NCBI GenBank assembly: GCA_947168485.1
Contig: CAMVLZ010000001.1
Span: 1 to 39,704, forward strand
DNA: 39,704 nt
Direction: 5' to 3'
Source: an uncultured Bacillota bacterium
GTDB taxonomy: Bacteria; Bacillota_I; Bacilli_A; RF39; UBA660
The notes under the pieces are model-generated. The model was not told where the DNA came from. It made no database searches and saw nothing but the letters and a program-made list of their open reading frames with translations. The translations under genes were made by a program, and so were the position numbers. Positions 18,188-25,778 of this stretch are shown here, one piece after another (position 1 is the first letter of the stretch; the number at the start of each line of letters is the position of its first letter).

Positions 18188-20000
18188 TATCTTTTTTTCT
18201 AGAATCAAATTTCTTTCTTTCTTCTGTATTTAATATTTTTTTACGTAATCTAATATTATGAGGTGTAACTTCTACTAATTCATCTGAGTTTATATAATCT
18301 AAAGCATATTCTAAAGATATAGGTCTTGGTCTTTTTAATACTACTGTATGATCTGATCCAGATGCTCTTGTATTAGTTAATTGTTTTCCTTTAACTACAT
18401 TAACAGCTAAATCATCATCTCTATTACATTCTCCTACTATCATACCTTCATATACTTCAGTTCCTGGTTCTATGAACATAACCCCTCTATCTTCTAAGTT
18501 TCCTATAGAATAAGCTGTTGAATTACCATTTTCTACTGAAACTAATACACCTAGTTTTCTTTCTCCAATATTAACATTTTCCATAGGCATATATTCTTTA
18601 AAAGTATGATTCATAATACCATAACCTTTAGTTAATGTCATAAAGTCTGTAGAGAAACCTATTAATCCACGAGATGGTATTGTATAAACTAATCTTACTT
18701 GATCTTCAAAATTATTCATACTTTCCATCTTAGCTCCACGAACTCCTAATTGTTCAATAACTGCTCCCATAGCATCTTGTGGAACTTCTATTTGTAAATC
18801 TTCATATGGTTCACATTTAACACCATCTATTTCTTTGATAATAACTTGAGGTTTAGATACTTCTAATTCATATCCTTCTCTTCTCATATTTTCAATTAAA
18901 ATACTTAAGTGTAATTCTCCACGTCCAGATACCATAAATGATTCATTAGATATTTGTTCTACTTTTAAACTTACATCTCTTTGAGTTTCTCTATCTAGTC
19001 TTTCTCCAATTTTTCTAGCAGTAACTATTTTTCCATCTCTACCTACTAAAGGTGATGAATTTGTACCAAAAGTCATTTGAAGTGTTGGTTCATCTATATG
19101 TAGAGTTGGTAATGGAAGTATTTCATTATTATTACATACTGTTTCTCCTACTGATATATCAGCAAGTCCTGCGATAGCAATAATATCTCCAGCTTCTGCT
19201 TCTTCTATTTCAATTCTATTATATCCATAATAACCAAATAATTTTTGAATTCTAAATTGTTTTGTTGAACCATCTAATCTTGCACAAGTTACCATTTCAC
19301 CTGTTTTAATTTTACCATTAGTAACTCTACCTATTCCTATTCTTCCTACAAACTCATTATAATCTAATAATGCTGGTTGAAATTGTAATGGTTTAGTATT
19401 ATCTCCTGTTGGAGCTGGTATTTCTTCTAAAATAGTATCTAATACTTTTGTTAATCCTACTTCTTGTGTTGAAATATCTGGATCATATGAACTAGTATTA
19501 TTTAAAGCTGATGCATAAATAGTCTTAAAATCTAATAATTCATCATCTGCTCCTAACTCAATAAATAAATCTAATATTTCATCTAATACTTCTGTAGGTC
19601 TAGCAGCTGGTTTATCTACTTTATTAATAACTACTATTGGTTTTACTTTAGCTTCAAAAGCTTTTTTAAGAACAAATCTAGTTTGTGGCATTGCTCCTTC
19701 ATAAGCATCTACAACTAATATTACTCCATCAACCATATTCATGATTCTTTCAACTTCTCCACCAAAATCAGCATGTCCTGGAGTATCTAAAATATTAATT
19801 CTAGTTCCTTTATAATCTATAGCAGTAGTTTTAGCTAGAATAGTAATTCCACGCTCTCTTTCGATATCATTAGAATCCATTGATAAGTTAGAAGTATCTT
19901 CATTTTCTCTAAACATACCTGAATTCTTTAATATACCATCTACTAATTTAGTTTTTCCATGATCTACATGTGCTATTATAGCAACATTTCTTCTTTCCAT
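18177..20000 (-). CDS. typA: Ribosome-associated GTPase TypA/BipA
   Basis: Start at ATG 20000 (MERRNVAIIAHVDHGKT) behind AGAGGTGTACTAT; the track start is ten codons too early. The 607 residues have G1 AHVDHGKT, a G2 region ERERGITI, G3 DTPGHADFGGEVER and G4 NKVDK. EF-G-like domains II, III and V follow, and then the TypA-specific C-terminal domain (NTRASGSDHTVVLKRPRPISLEYALDYI). TypA is an EF-G-like GTPase that helps 50S assembly and growth under stress, often in the cold. All key motifs are present at normal length. Confidence 0.96.
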   Translation of the reverse strand: MERRNVAIIAHVDHGKTKLVDGILKNSGMFRENEDTSNLSMDSNDIERERGITILAKTTAIDYKGTRINILDTPGHADFGGEVERIMNMVDGVILVVDAYEGAMPQTRFVLKKAFEAKVKPIVVINKVDKPAARPTEVLDEILDLFIELGADDELLDFKTIYASALNNTSSYDPDISTQEVGLTKVLDTILEEIPAPTGDNTKPLQFQPALLDYNEFVGRIGIGRVTNGKIKTGEMVTCARLDGSTKQFRIQKLFGYYGYNRIEIEEAEAGDIIAIAGLADISVGETVCNNNEILPLPTLHIDEPTLQMTFGTNSSPLVGRDGKIVTARKIGERLDRETQRDVSLKVEQISNESFMVSGRGELHLSILIENMRREGYELEVSKPQVIIKEIDGVKCEPYEDLQIEVPQDAMGAVIEQLGVRGAKMESMNNFEDQVRLVYTIPSRGLIGFSTDFMTLTKGYGIMNHTFKEYMPMENVNIGERKLGVLVSVENGNSTAYSIGNLEDRGVMFIEPGTEVYEGMIVGECNRDDDLAVNVVKGKQLTNTRASGSDHTVVLKRPRPISLEYALDYINSDELVEVTPHNIRLRKKILNTEERKKFDSRKKDKNN

Positions 20001-20040
20001 ATAGTACACCTCTTTTTGAACGCAATTCATTATAACACAT

Positions 20041-20072
20041 AAAAAAAGAAAATAAAAGTTTTAATTATTTTC
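20041..20072 (-). terminator. Terminator of the HAD phosphatase gene
   Basis: GAAAATAA-TTAAAACTT-TTATTTTC followed by seven Ts, overlapping the stop codon. Confidence 0.8.
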
Positions 20073-20747
20073 TACATATTTTATAAAATCATATAAAGTA
20101 TCAAATTCTTTTTTATTTAATGAATCTAACTTCTTATTATGTTTAGTCATAACTCCTCCATTAAATTCACTTAACATTTCAAAATCATTAACATCATCAC
20201 CTATTACATATAAATTTTCTTTAGGAAAATCTTTGTAATACATTAAGTATTCTAATGCTACTGACTTAGAAGTAGAAGAATCAGTTATATTTATATGTGT
20301 TCTTGATAAATATGCATATACATCAACTTTTTCATTAATTTCTTTAATTATTTCTTTAGCTATATTTCTATCTGTTATTTTAGAATTTATTTTAATACAA
20401 TCATATTTATTAGGGGTAATATTATATCCATCATCTAAGTAATAATCCATTTTATATTTATCAAGTATTTCAATTACTTTATCTATTTTTTCTACAGGTA
20501 ATAGATAATCTTTAATTGAATAATCAAATTCATTGAATATTTTAGCTCCATCTTGACATATTAGAAATGAATATTTAATATCATGTTTATTTAATAATAA
20601 TTTAATATCTGTATATAATCTTCCTGTAATAATTATAAAGATATTTCCATTATTAATAAAATGTTCTATAGCTTGTAGATTTCTTTTGAATATATCTTTA
20701 TCTTTAACTAAAAGTGTTTCATCAAAATCACTTGCTATAATACGCAT
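20061..20747 (-). CDS. HAD-superfamily phosphatase, Cof-like (type IIB)
   Basis: The 228 residues start at ATG 20747 behind AAAAAGGGTGATATT. Motif I is SDFDETL (Asp7 and Asp9), motif II is IIITGR, a Lys lies in the SKSVALEYL region, and motif IV is GDDVNDFEML. This order and the cap between motifs II and III fit Cof-type sugar-phosphate phosphatases. The substrate cannot be predicted; members hydrolyse sugar phosphates, flavin precursors or pyridoxal phosphate. It is the last host protein gene before the noncoding block and the prophage. Confidence 0.85.
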   Translation of the reverse strand: MRIIASDFDETLLVKDKDIFKRNLQAIEHFINNGNIFIIITGRLYTDIKLLLNKHDIKYSFLICQDGAKIFNEFDYSIKDYLLPVEKIDKVIEILDKYKMDYYLDDGYNITPNKYDCIKINSKITDRNIAKEIIKEINEKVDVYAYLSRTHINITDSSTSKSVALEYLMYYKDFPKENLYVIGDDVNDFEMLSEFNGGVMTKHNKKLDSLNKKEFDTLYDFIKYVENN

Positions 20748-20809
20748 AATATCACCCTTTTTCCATGATTAGTATATTATATAAATGTTTTTTTGTAAAA
20801 CAAAAAGAG

Positions 20810-21376
20810 AGAAAACTCATCAAATCAAGGCTTTGCGCTAACCTCAAAATGATTCGTAATCTCCCCAAACCAGTTTAACGAAGCAGAGATAATACCTACA
20901 TAACTATGTCACTGTTAACAACAAATCAATAATCATGTACATCATTACCAATTAAAGTAAAATTAGCTTTCTTCTACTTTAAGCTTCTTAAGATAGAATC
21001 CTATCCAGATCGTCTTATTTCAAATAGTAATGCATAAGCCTCACCAAACGCCCTAAACGAAACTGAAATAAAACCTTAGTAGCGAAACATAAATCATATA
21101 ATAATTAGATAATAAATCGCAAATTATAACCTTCACGCATCATTACCCACATACCTCAAATTAAACTATTAACATCAGCATGACAAATATAAACCTCGCG
21201 TACCAAAGTAAATATGTCTATTTATATCATTTCTAATAAAATAAACATATTCATATTGATACAATTCATAATTGTTTTAGCCAATATAGAATAATAATCA
21301 ATATATGAGTAGTAATACAGTCATAACTAACTAAGTATTATCGTAATCGATGATTACAATAACGTATCACTACTGT
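20810..21376 (-). ncRNA. Candidate large structured RNA, about 570 nt (ROOL/GOLLD-like class possible)
   Basis: No protein gene fits 20748-21574. On the minus strand a good promoter (TTTACA-17-TATAAA with TGA before the -10) puts the start near 21376. There the transcript begins with a nested hairpin: outer stem AGTAGTGATAC/GTATTACTACT and inner stem TTATTGTAATC/GATTACGATAA. Each stem has one G.U pair that is legal only on the minus strand, which fixes the sense. Further inside, TTCGT...ACGAA and other short stems surround locally GC-richer sequence (GGTTTGGGGAGATTACG). The RNA would end near the T-rich CTCTCTTTTTG at about 20805. Length, lack of ORFs and the place next to a tRNA and a prophage recall ROOL or GOLLD RNAs, but I cannot confirm a family. 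It does not show RNase P or tmRNA signatures. Confidence 0.6.
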
Positions 21377-21382
21377 ACTTTA

Positions 21383-21411
21383 TTTATATCATATGGATAT
21401 TTATTTGTAAA
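21383..21411 (-). promoter_or_regulatory. Promoter of the large structured RNA
   Basis: TTTACA, a 17-base spacer and TATAAA with TG one base before the -10; the predicted start coincides with the base of the first hairpin. Confidence 0.65.
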
Positions 21412-21444
21412 TAGTTTTAATTATAAATTTAATTTTTTATTTAC

Positions 21445-21460
21445 ACTTTACGTAAAGTGA
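21445..21460. repeat. 16-bp perfect palindrome
   Basis: CACTTTACGTAAAGTG lies between the divergent promoters of the structured RNA and tRNA-Gly. It could be an operator or, with the T-run to its right, a weak plus-strand terminator. Confidence 0.5.
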
Positions 21461-21487
21461 TTATTTTTTAATAAATTATTTTTTATC

Positions 21488-21515
21488 TTGACTTTTTATT
21501 TAAATACTGTATAAT
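21488..21515 (+). promoter_or_regulatory. Promoter of tRNA-Gly
   Basis: TTGACT, a 16-base spacer and TATAAT, 59 bases before the tRNA. Confidence 0.8.
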
Positions 21516-21574
21516 ATTACTTGTCTACTTGATTTAGTCAACTTGGTTGGAAGGCCAAGATGATTAAAATTTGT

Positions 21575-21648
21575 GCGGATGTAGTTTAATGGTAGAACCT
21601 CAGCCTTCCAAGCTGACTACGGGAGTTCGATTCTCCTCATCCGCTCCA
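21575..21648 (+). tRNA. tRNA-Gly (anticodon UCC), CCA encoded
   Basis: The acceptor stem GCGGATG/CATCCGC is perfect. The anticodon stem TCAGC/GCTGA encloses the loop CTTCCAA with anticodon TCC, and the T-loop is TTCGATT. A terminal CCA is encoded. A terminator follows at 21659-21686. It is the last host feature before the prophage; tRNA 3' ends are common integration sites, so this is the likely attachment gene. The duplicated 3' end expected at the far side of the prophage would be outside the window. Confidence 0.96.
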
Positions 21649-21658
21649 GAAGAATATT

Positions 21659-21686
21659 AAACTAGGTTATTATACCTAGTTTTTTT
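21659..21686 (+). terminator. Terminator after tRNA-Gly
   Basis: AAACTAGGT-TATTAT-ACCTAGTTT followed by Ts. Confidence 0.9.
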
Positions 21687-21689
21687 GCT

Positions 21690-21926
21690 GAAAAATATAG
21701 ATTACTTTACACGTTAGAGTTTTGCTAGTCATTAGAATTAACTAACGTGTATCACACGTGTATCACAAAAGTTGCATTAAAAATCTAAACTCATTATACT
21801 TTAGTTGTACTTATAAAGGTACATTACGGACTTAATTCACTCTCAAAGTGAAAATAAGCAAGAAGGTTAAATGCCTTCTTAATTTGGTAGATTATTCTTT
21901 CATAGAAAGACCCCCTTTCACAAAAG
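21690..21926. other. Prophage-end noncoding region: inverted repeat, direct repeat, promoter, small hairpins
   Basis: No gene fits here. A 9-bp inverted repeat ACACGTTAG...CTAACGTGT spans 21709-21750, and a tandem direct repeat ACGTGTATCAC follows. From 21771 a plus-strand promoter leads into three hairpins (TGTAC/GTACA, TTCACT/AGTGAA and AAGAAGG/CCTTCTT). This may be the left attachment region plus a small RNA; neither is proven. Confidence 0.45.
21772..21800 (+). promoter_or_regulatory. Prophage-family promoter, plus-strand copy
   Basis: TTGCAT, a 17-base spacer beginning TAAAAATCTAAA, and TATACT. It matches the minus-strand copy at 39404-39432 over 24 of 26 bases (GTTGCA..AAAAATCTAAACTCATTA) and should drive a small RNA rightward. 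Confidence 0.6.
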
Positions 21927-21950
21927 ACTAGGTTTTTAAATACCTAGTCT
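21925..21950 (-). terminator. Terminator of the prophage late operon
   Basis: AGACTAGGT-ATTTAAAA-ACCTAGTCT followed by TTTTG, just after the endolysin stop codon. Confidence 0.9.
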
Positions 21951-21955
21951 ATTTT

Positions 21956-22711
21956 TTATGCTACAATTAATTTTCCTTTTTTTAATTTATCTAACATTTG
22001 TATATTTTGTTTAGGAGAACCTACATAATTTTTAATACCATTTGCAGCTGCTATTTTCTTTCTATGTGTAAAAGAATTATCTATATTCATTGACTTTAAA
22101 GCGTCTGCTATTGATCCTGATTTACCTGTGTACTTTTTATAATAAGATATCTTTTTCTTTTTAGGTAAGTATTTCCACTTCTTGTTTAATCCTTTTATAA
22201 TTTTAGTATCATTCATATAGCAACTATCTTCTAATGAATATTCTTTAGGGAAACACCATATACCATATTTGTTCTTATGCCAATTACTTATAGTGTATTT
22301 TGCTTGTGCTATTTCTATATGACAATGTACTCCTGTACTTCTTGCTCCTCCACCTGCTTTAGAACCCATATTTCCTAATTGGTGTCCTTGAGGTACTATT
22401 TGTCCTATTCTAGCGTCAAAGGTTTCATCGTGAGCTGTCATAAATGTAGCATAGTCTACTCTACCATTCGCAAAATTAACTTTTGCCATACTTTGCCACA
22501 AACCTTGTCCGTTTGCTCTATCACTCCATATTAACTTGCAAGTACAAGGAGCGTAATAAGGGTATTTAACTCCTTTTTTTGCTCCTCTTATATCATATGC
22601 TTTTGTTCCTTTATGACTTCCTACTCCATAATCTTGTGTTATGTAAACGTCAGTAAAAGGACATAGAAAGTTTTCTCTTCCATTGCTTTTGCTAGTCTGT
22701 TGTTTCTTCTT
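21956..22711 (-). CDS. Phage endolysin, M23 metallopeptidase with C-terminal binding domain (AAG start proposed)
   Basis: The protein has about 250 residues. The M23 domain shows SHKGTKAYDIRG (His and Asp zinc ligands) and GVHCHIEI (HxH). A lysin-type C-terminal module follows: SGSIADALKSMNIDNSFTHRKKIAAANGIKNYVG split around residues 200-240, probably a cell-wall binding repeat. It cuts peptidoglycan cross-links for lysis and is coupled to the holin upstream, overlapping its end. The track start ATG 22720 abuts GGAG with no spacer, so that Shine-Dalgarno cannot serve it. The in-frame AAG at 22711 lies nine bases after GGAG and is proposed as the start, as in other prophage genes. If that is wrong, add three codons. 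Confidence 0.88.
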   Translation of the reverse strand, partial: KKKQQTSKSNGRENFLCPFTDVYITQDYGVGSHKGTKAYDIRGAKKGVKYPYYAPCTCKLIWSDRANGQGLWQSMAKVNFANGRVDYATFMTAHDETFDARIGQIVPQGHQLGNMGSKAGGGARSTGVHCHIEIAQAKYTISNWHKNKYGIWCFPKEYSLEDSCYMNDTKIIKGLNKKWKYLPKKKKISYYKKYTGKSGSIADALKSMNIDNSFTHRKKIAAANGIKNYVGSPKQNIQMLDKLKKGKLIVA

Positions 22712-22940
22712 CGTTATCATCTCCTACTGTATCAGAGGTGTAATCTACTTTATTGTAATTGATATTTGATATACCTGTAATTGCTCCAATAAATGTTGCG
22801 AAAGTAGATATAGTTAATATGATGACTTCAGTATCAAACTTATATATTTGTCCTAGACTTCCTATTAAAGTTATTAGAGCTGGTATAAATATCATTAATC
22901 CCCATTTGAAAATGTCATATATTATATTATTCATTCTCAT
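22692..22940 (-). CDS. Phage holin (Dp-1-like)
   Basis: The 82-residue protein starts at ATG 22940 behind AGGAAGTGAGATT. It has two membrane helices (WGLMIFIPALITLIGSLG and VIILTISTFATFIGAITG) separated by a short loop, then an acidic tail GDDNEEETTD. The pattern KW..M.F.PALITL..SLG and FIGAITGIS fits the holin family of pneumococcal phage Dp-1 relatives. It times membrane opening for endolysin release. Unlike its neighbours it keeps an ATG start. Confidence 0.85.
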   Translation of the reverse strand: MRMNNIIYDIFKWGLMIFIPALITLIGSLGQIYKFDTEVIILTISTFATFIGAITGISNINYNKVDYTSDTVGDDNEEETTD

Positions 22941-22944
22941 AATC

Positions 22945-23190
22945 TCACTTCCTTTTTATTTCATTGATTTCATTTTGCATATTGTTAATGTTTTCTTCTA
23001 ACTTTGCTAATTTAATTCCAAAATTGTTGTGTACTTGTACTTTTTCATTTAACACTTTTACGTCTTCTTTTAAGTCATTAATCTTGTATTCAAACAATTC
23101 GTTGTTTGCTTTACTTGTTAAAATAGTTGCTACTATTGAAGGTATTGCTACACTTAATCCTGATATCAATGCTGTTATAATTCCGTTCTT
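22945..23190 (-). CDS. XhlA/holin-associated coiled-coil membrane protein (AAG start proposed)
   Basis: The track start is a TTG at 23169 with no ribosome site. A perfect AAAGGAGG ends at 23198, followed by seven bases and an in-frame AAG at 23190. From there the 81 residues read xNGIITALISGLSVAIPSIVATI, the normal N-terminal membrane helix of this family. A coiled coil follows (NDLKEDVKVLNEKVQVHNNFGIKLAKLEENINNM). There is no ATG or GTG in frame between the upstream stop and 23169. Proteins of this type lie beside holins and help lysis. This is one of the clearest AAG starts. Confidence 0.8.
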   Translation of the reverse strand, partial: KNGIITALISGLSVAIPSIVATILTSKANNELFEYKINDLKEDVKVLNEKVQVHNNFGIKLAKLEENINNMQNEINEIKRK

Positions 23191-23205
23191 TTTTATACCT
23201 CCTTT

Positions 23206-23790
23206 TTAATCTACCACTTCAACGGTTAGTTTAGTATATTGTCCTCCACCTACTACAACTGTTCCTGTTGCTCCTGAACGTACCGCAAGATCAATATAAT
23301 CTCCACTTGAAACTGGTACTAATATTTCAGTTATTGCTAAATTCATAAAGTTAGTTGCGTTTGTCCAACGGTTTGCTGCGGTTCCCATTATTGCTCCATT
23401 TCTTCTAATGTTTATTTCAATATCATTAGCAATTCCTCTAACTATTCCACAAGCACTAACCTTTACATAACTAACTCCACTTCCAATTGTTATTCTATGT
23501 GTTGAAGAATTAAATGTTAATTTACTTCCTATTGAAGCATTTAAAGTATTCATATTTAAAGTATAATATGTCCATGCTGTTCCTATACTTACGTCAGTGT
23601 TAGCACTTAATCCTACTGTAATTATATTTTTGTCATATACTTCAGTTTCAACATTTTCTAATTCGGTTGCGTTTGCATTTATTATATTTTTTATTTCGTT
23701 TAGATCACTAGCATTGCATTTATTTATATCAGCTACATTGCTATTTGTGTTTATTGCTACTTTATCTGAATATGATATTCTTTGTGCCTT
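23206..23790 (-). CDS. Tail fibre tip or receptor-binding protein, C1q/jelly-roll-like (AAG start proposed)
   Basis: About 194 residues. The N-terminal 50 are helical with Asn-rich heptads (NKCNASDLNEIKNIINANATELENVETE), typical of a trimeric stalk. The rest is beta-rich with short Gly/Ser turns (GTAWTYYTLNMNTLNASIGSKLTF...RRNGAIMGTAANRW), like C1q/TNF-type head domains of phage fibres. The ATG at 23799 abuts GGAG (zero spacing). The AAG at 23790 is nine bases after it and gives xAQRISYSDKVAIN. It follows the 654-residue fibre gene by TAG overlap and probably forms the tip that contacts the host surface. Confidence 0.7.
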   Translation of the reverse strand, partial: KAQRISYSDKVAINTNSNVADINKCNASDLNEIKNIINANATELENVETEVYDKNIITVGLSANTDVSIGTAWTYYTLNMNTLNASIGSKLTFNSSTHRITIGSGVSYVKVSACGIVRGIANDIEINIRRNGAIMGTAANRWTNATNFMNLAITEILVPVSSGDYIDLAVRSGATGTVVVGGGQYTKLTVEVVD

Positions 23791-23802
23791 AATAATCATC
23801 TC

Positions 23803-25767
23803 CTATTCTATTCTTAACTTTTGTGTTAAGGTGTAATAATTTCCAATTGATAAATTAGAAGCGTCTATTGTCATATATGTTTGACTATTATCACTTGAAT
23901 TAATATCTATTGTATCTATTGCTTTTTCAATATAAATTGTATCTGTTATTGTATAGTCAGTTGTATCGTTTTGTATAATATCTAATCCATATAAACTGAT
24001 AGTTCCGTCATTCCAATTTATTTGTATATTTCCTATCTTTTTACTATTCATAGTGCTTTCTCCAAAGTTGTTAGCTGTATTATTTATATTTGTATTTATG
24101 TTTGTTGCAGTTTGTTGATATTGTATATTTGTATCTTCATCTATTACATTTATTGTATTTATGAAGTTTACATAAAGTGTTTCATATATGTTTTTATTAA
24201 TAATATTATTATCTGTGTTCAATATAATATTAGTTAATCCATACAATTCTTTATCTTTTATATTAATGCCGTTCAACATAGTGTTTGGAACTTCAACAGT
24301 TGAGGTAGTAGTATTTTTAAAAGTTGTTAGATTATACAAATTTCTACCAAATACAATGTTATTATCACTATTATATAGAACACTAGAATGTGGAATTAAA
24401 GAATTATAATTGATATAACTAGTTCCATTGTAATTAAGATTATTATATATTTCTTTTATAATTTTTATGTTGAAGAATGTCCTTCTAAAGTTTTGTGATA
24501 TAAGAGAACTAGACACAATATTATAAATATTAAATGAATAAACCATAGTATATTCCATTACATATTTTTGATTACTTGCTATTTGTATTGGTTCCCATAT
24601 ATCATTTTCTAATCTTTGATAATTAATATCAGCAGTATTATTTGAATAATTAAAGTTGTTGCAATACCACAAATATAATTCTCCGTTCAAACTATTAATA
24701 AATATTCCTTCACGGGACGTGTTATAGTCGAAATTGCCTATATTTTTTATATATATTTCTTTTAATTCATTTGTACTATATGTATATTTATATAATCCCA
24801 CATATCTTGGTATAACTTCGGGAGACCACCTTTGATTATTGATAACAAAATATACATTGTCATAATCTATAAAACTAACCTGGTTTCTCATTGCTACACT
24901 ATCAACATAAGGTCTTATTTCTTCCCTTTCTGATAAAATTTCTGTCAATGTGGTTCCGTCCCAGGAATACGCTGTAATTGGATCAACATTTTTTGTTATT
25001 ATTGCCCTAAAACTTGCATTATCGTCATTATCAAAATATACATTTATTCCTCCATATAAGTAAGAAACGTAAGCAGTTGATACTTTTTGCGACCATTCAT
25101 TGCTAGAACCTACATTTATTGTTAAATTAATTATTCTAACCCCTTCATAATATATATTGTTTCTACTTGTAGACGTTTTTCCTGCTATTATATAATGAGA
25201 AGCTGTTGGGTTTTTTACTATATCAATACAAAAAATATTTTTATAAGCGTCTGGAAAATTATATGATTTTCTTAAACTTACACTATAATCATTGTTATAG
25301 TCAGGTGCTGAAACATTATTTAACATTATAATTCTTTTTGGGTTTGTTGTGATATTATCAGTTCCTGTTGGTAGTGCAAATATTGTACTATCTACACCAA
25401 CAAAAGTTCCGTCTTCAATTTGTATCATTTTTTGAATAGGTCTTAACAACGTGCCACTTGAAAACTCATATATTGTTTTTATAGGTTTCATATTTTGATC
25501 TAACACCATTATAAAACCTCTACTATCATTTAATGCTGTTTTCCCTTCAGGAACATATCCTCCATATAAAATAAAATTACCATTTGTAGTTGACTGAATT
25601 ACGTCCATTGGCATAAAATTTGTATAATTTTCTTCTGGTATAAATCCAGCAAATTCAGTTCTTAAAATATTGTTAATTTCATCTAAATTCTGACGTTCAT
25701 CTGGTGCTGTTGTTGATATATTTCCTGTTATATATTCGCCTAACAACTCTTTATAATCATTTGTCTT
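23803..25767 (-). CDS. Large tail-associated fibre protein, about 654 aa (AAG start proposed)
   Basis: The track begins at TTG 25746 without a ribosome site. Upstream, AGGTGG partly overlaps the previous gene's stop and is followed after seven bases by an in-frame AAG at 25767, giving xTNDYKELLGEYITGN. No ATG, GTG or TTG lies in frame between the upstream stop and 25746. The middle is beta-rich with repeated Gly/Tyr/Asn/Asp segments that look propeller-like (GNFILYGGYVP, GTFVGVDSTIFALP, SHYIIAGKTSTS). The C-terminal third is Asn/Thr/Ile-rich. The position after the baseplate hub and before the tip gene suggests a host-recognition fibre. The fold is inference. Confidence 0.72.
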   Translation of the reverse strand, partial: KTNDYKELLGEYITGNISTTAPDERQNLDEINNILRTEFAGFIPEENYTNFMPMDVIQSTTNGNFILYGGYVPEGKTALNDSRGFIMVLDQNMKPIKTIYEFSSGTLLRPIQKMIQIEDGTFVGVDSTIFALPTGTDNITTNPKRIIMLNNVSAPDYNNDYSVSLRKSYNFPDAYKNIFCIDIVKNPTASHYIIAGKTSTSRNNIYYEGVRIINLTINVGSSNEWSQKVSTAYVSYLYGGINVYFDNDDNASFRAIITKNVDPITAYSWDGTTLTEILSEREEIRPYVDSVAMRNQVSFIDYDNVYFVINNQRWSPEVIPRYVGLYKYTYSTNELKEIYIKNIGNFDYNTSREGIFINSLNGELYLWYCNNFNYSNNTADINYQRLENDIWEPIQIASNQKYVMEYTMVYSFNIYNIVSSSLISQNFRRTFFNIKIIKEIYNNLNYNGTSYINYNSLIPHSSVLYNSDNNIVFGRNLYNLTTFKNTTTSTVEVPNTMLNGINIKDKELYGLTNIILNTDNNIINKNIYETLYVNFINTINVIDEDTNIQYQQTATNINTNINNTANNFGESTMNSKKIGNIQINWNDGTISLYGLDIIQNDTTDYTITDTIYIEKAIDTIDINSSDNSQTYMTIDASNLSIGNYYTLTQKLRIE

Positions 25768-25778
25768 ATTACCACCAC

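Noticed and set aside
25744-25746. TTG 25746 as start of the tail fibre gene
   Set aside because: No ribosome site at a workable distance, while a good one lies upstream with AAG in frame.
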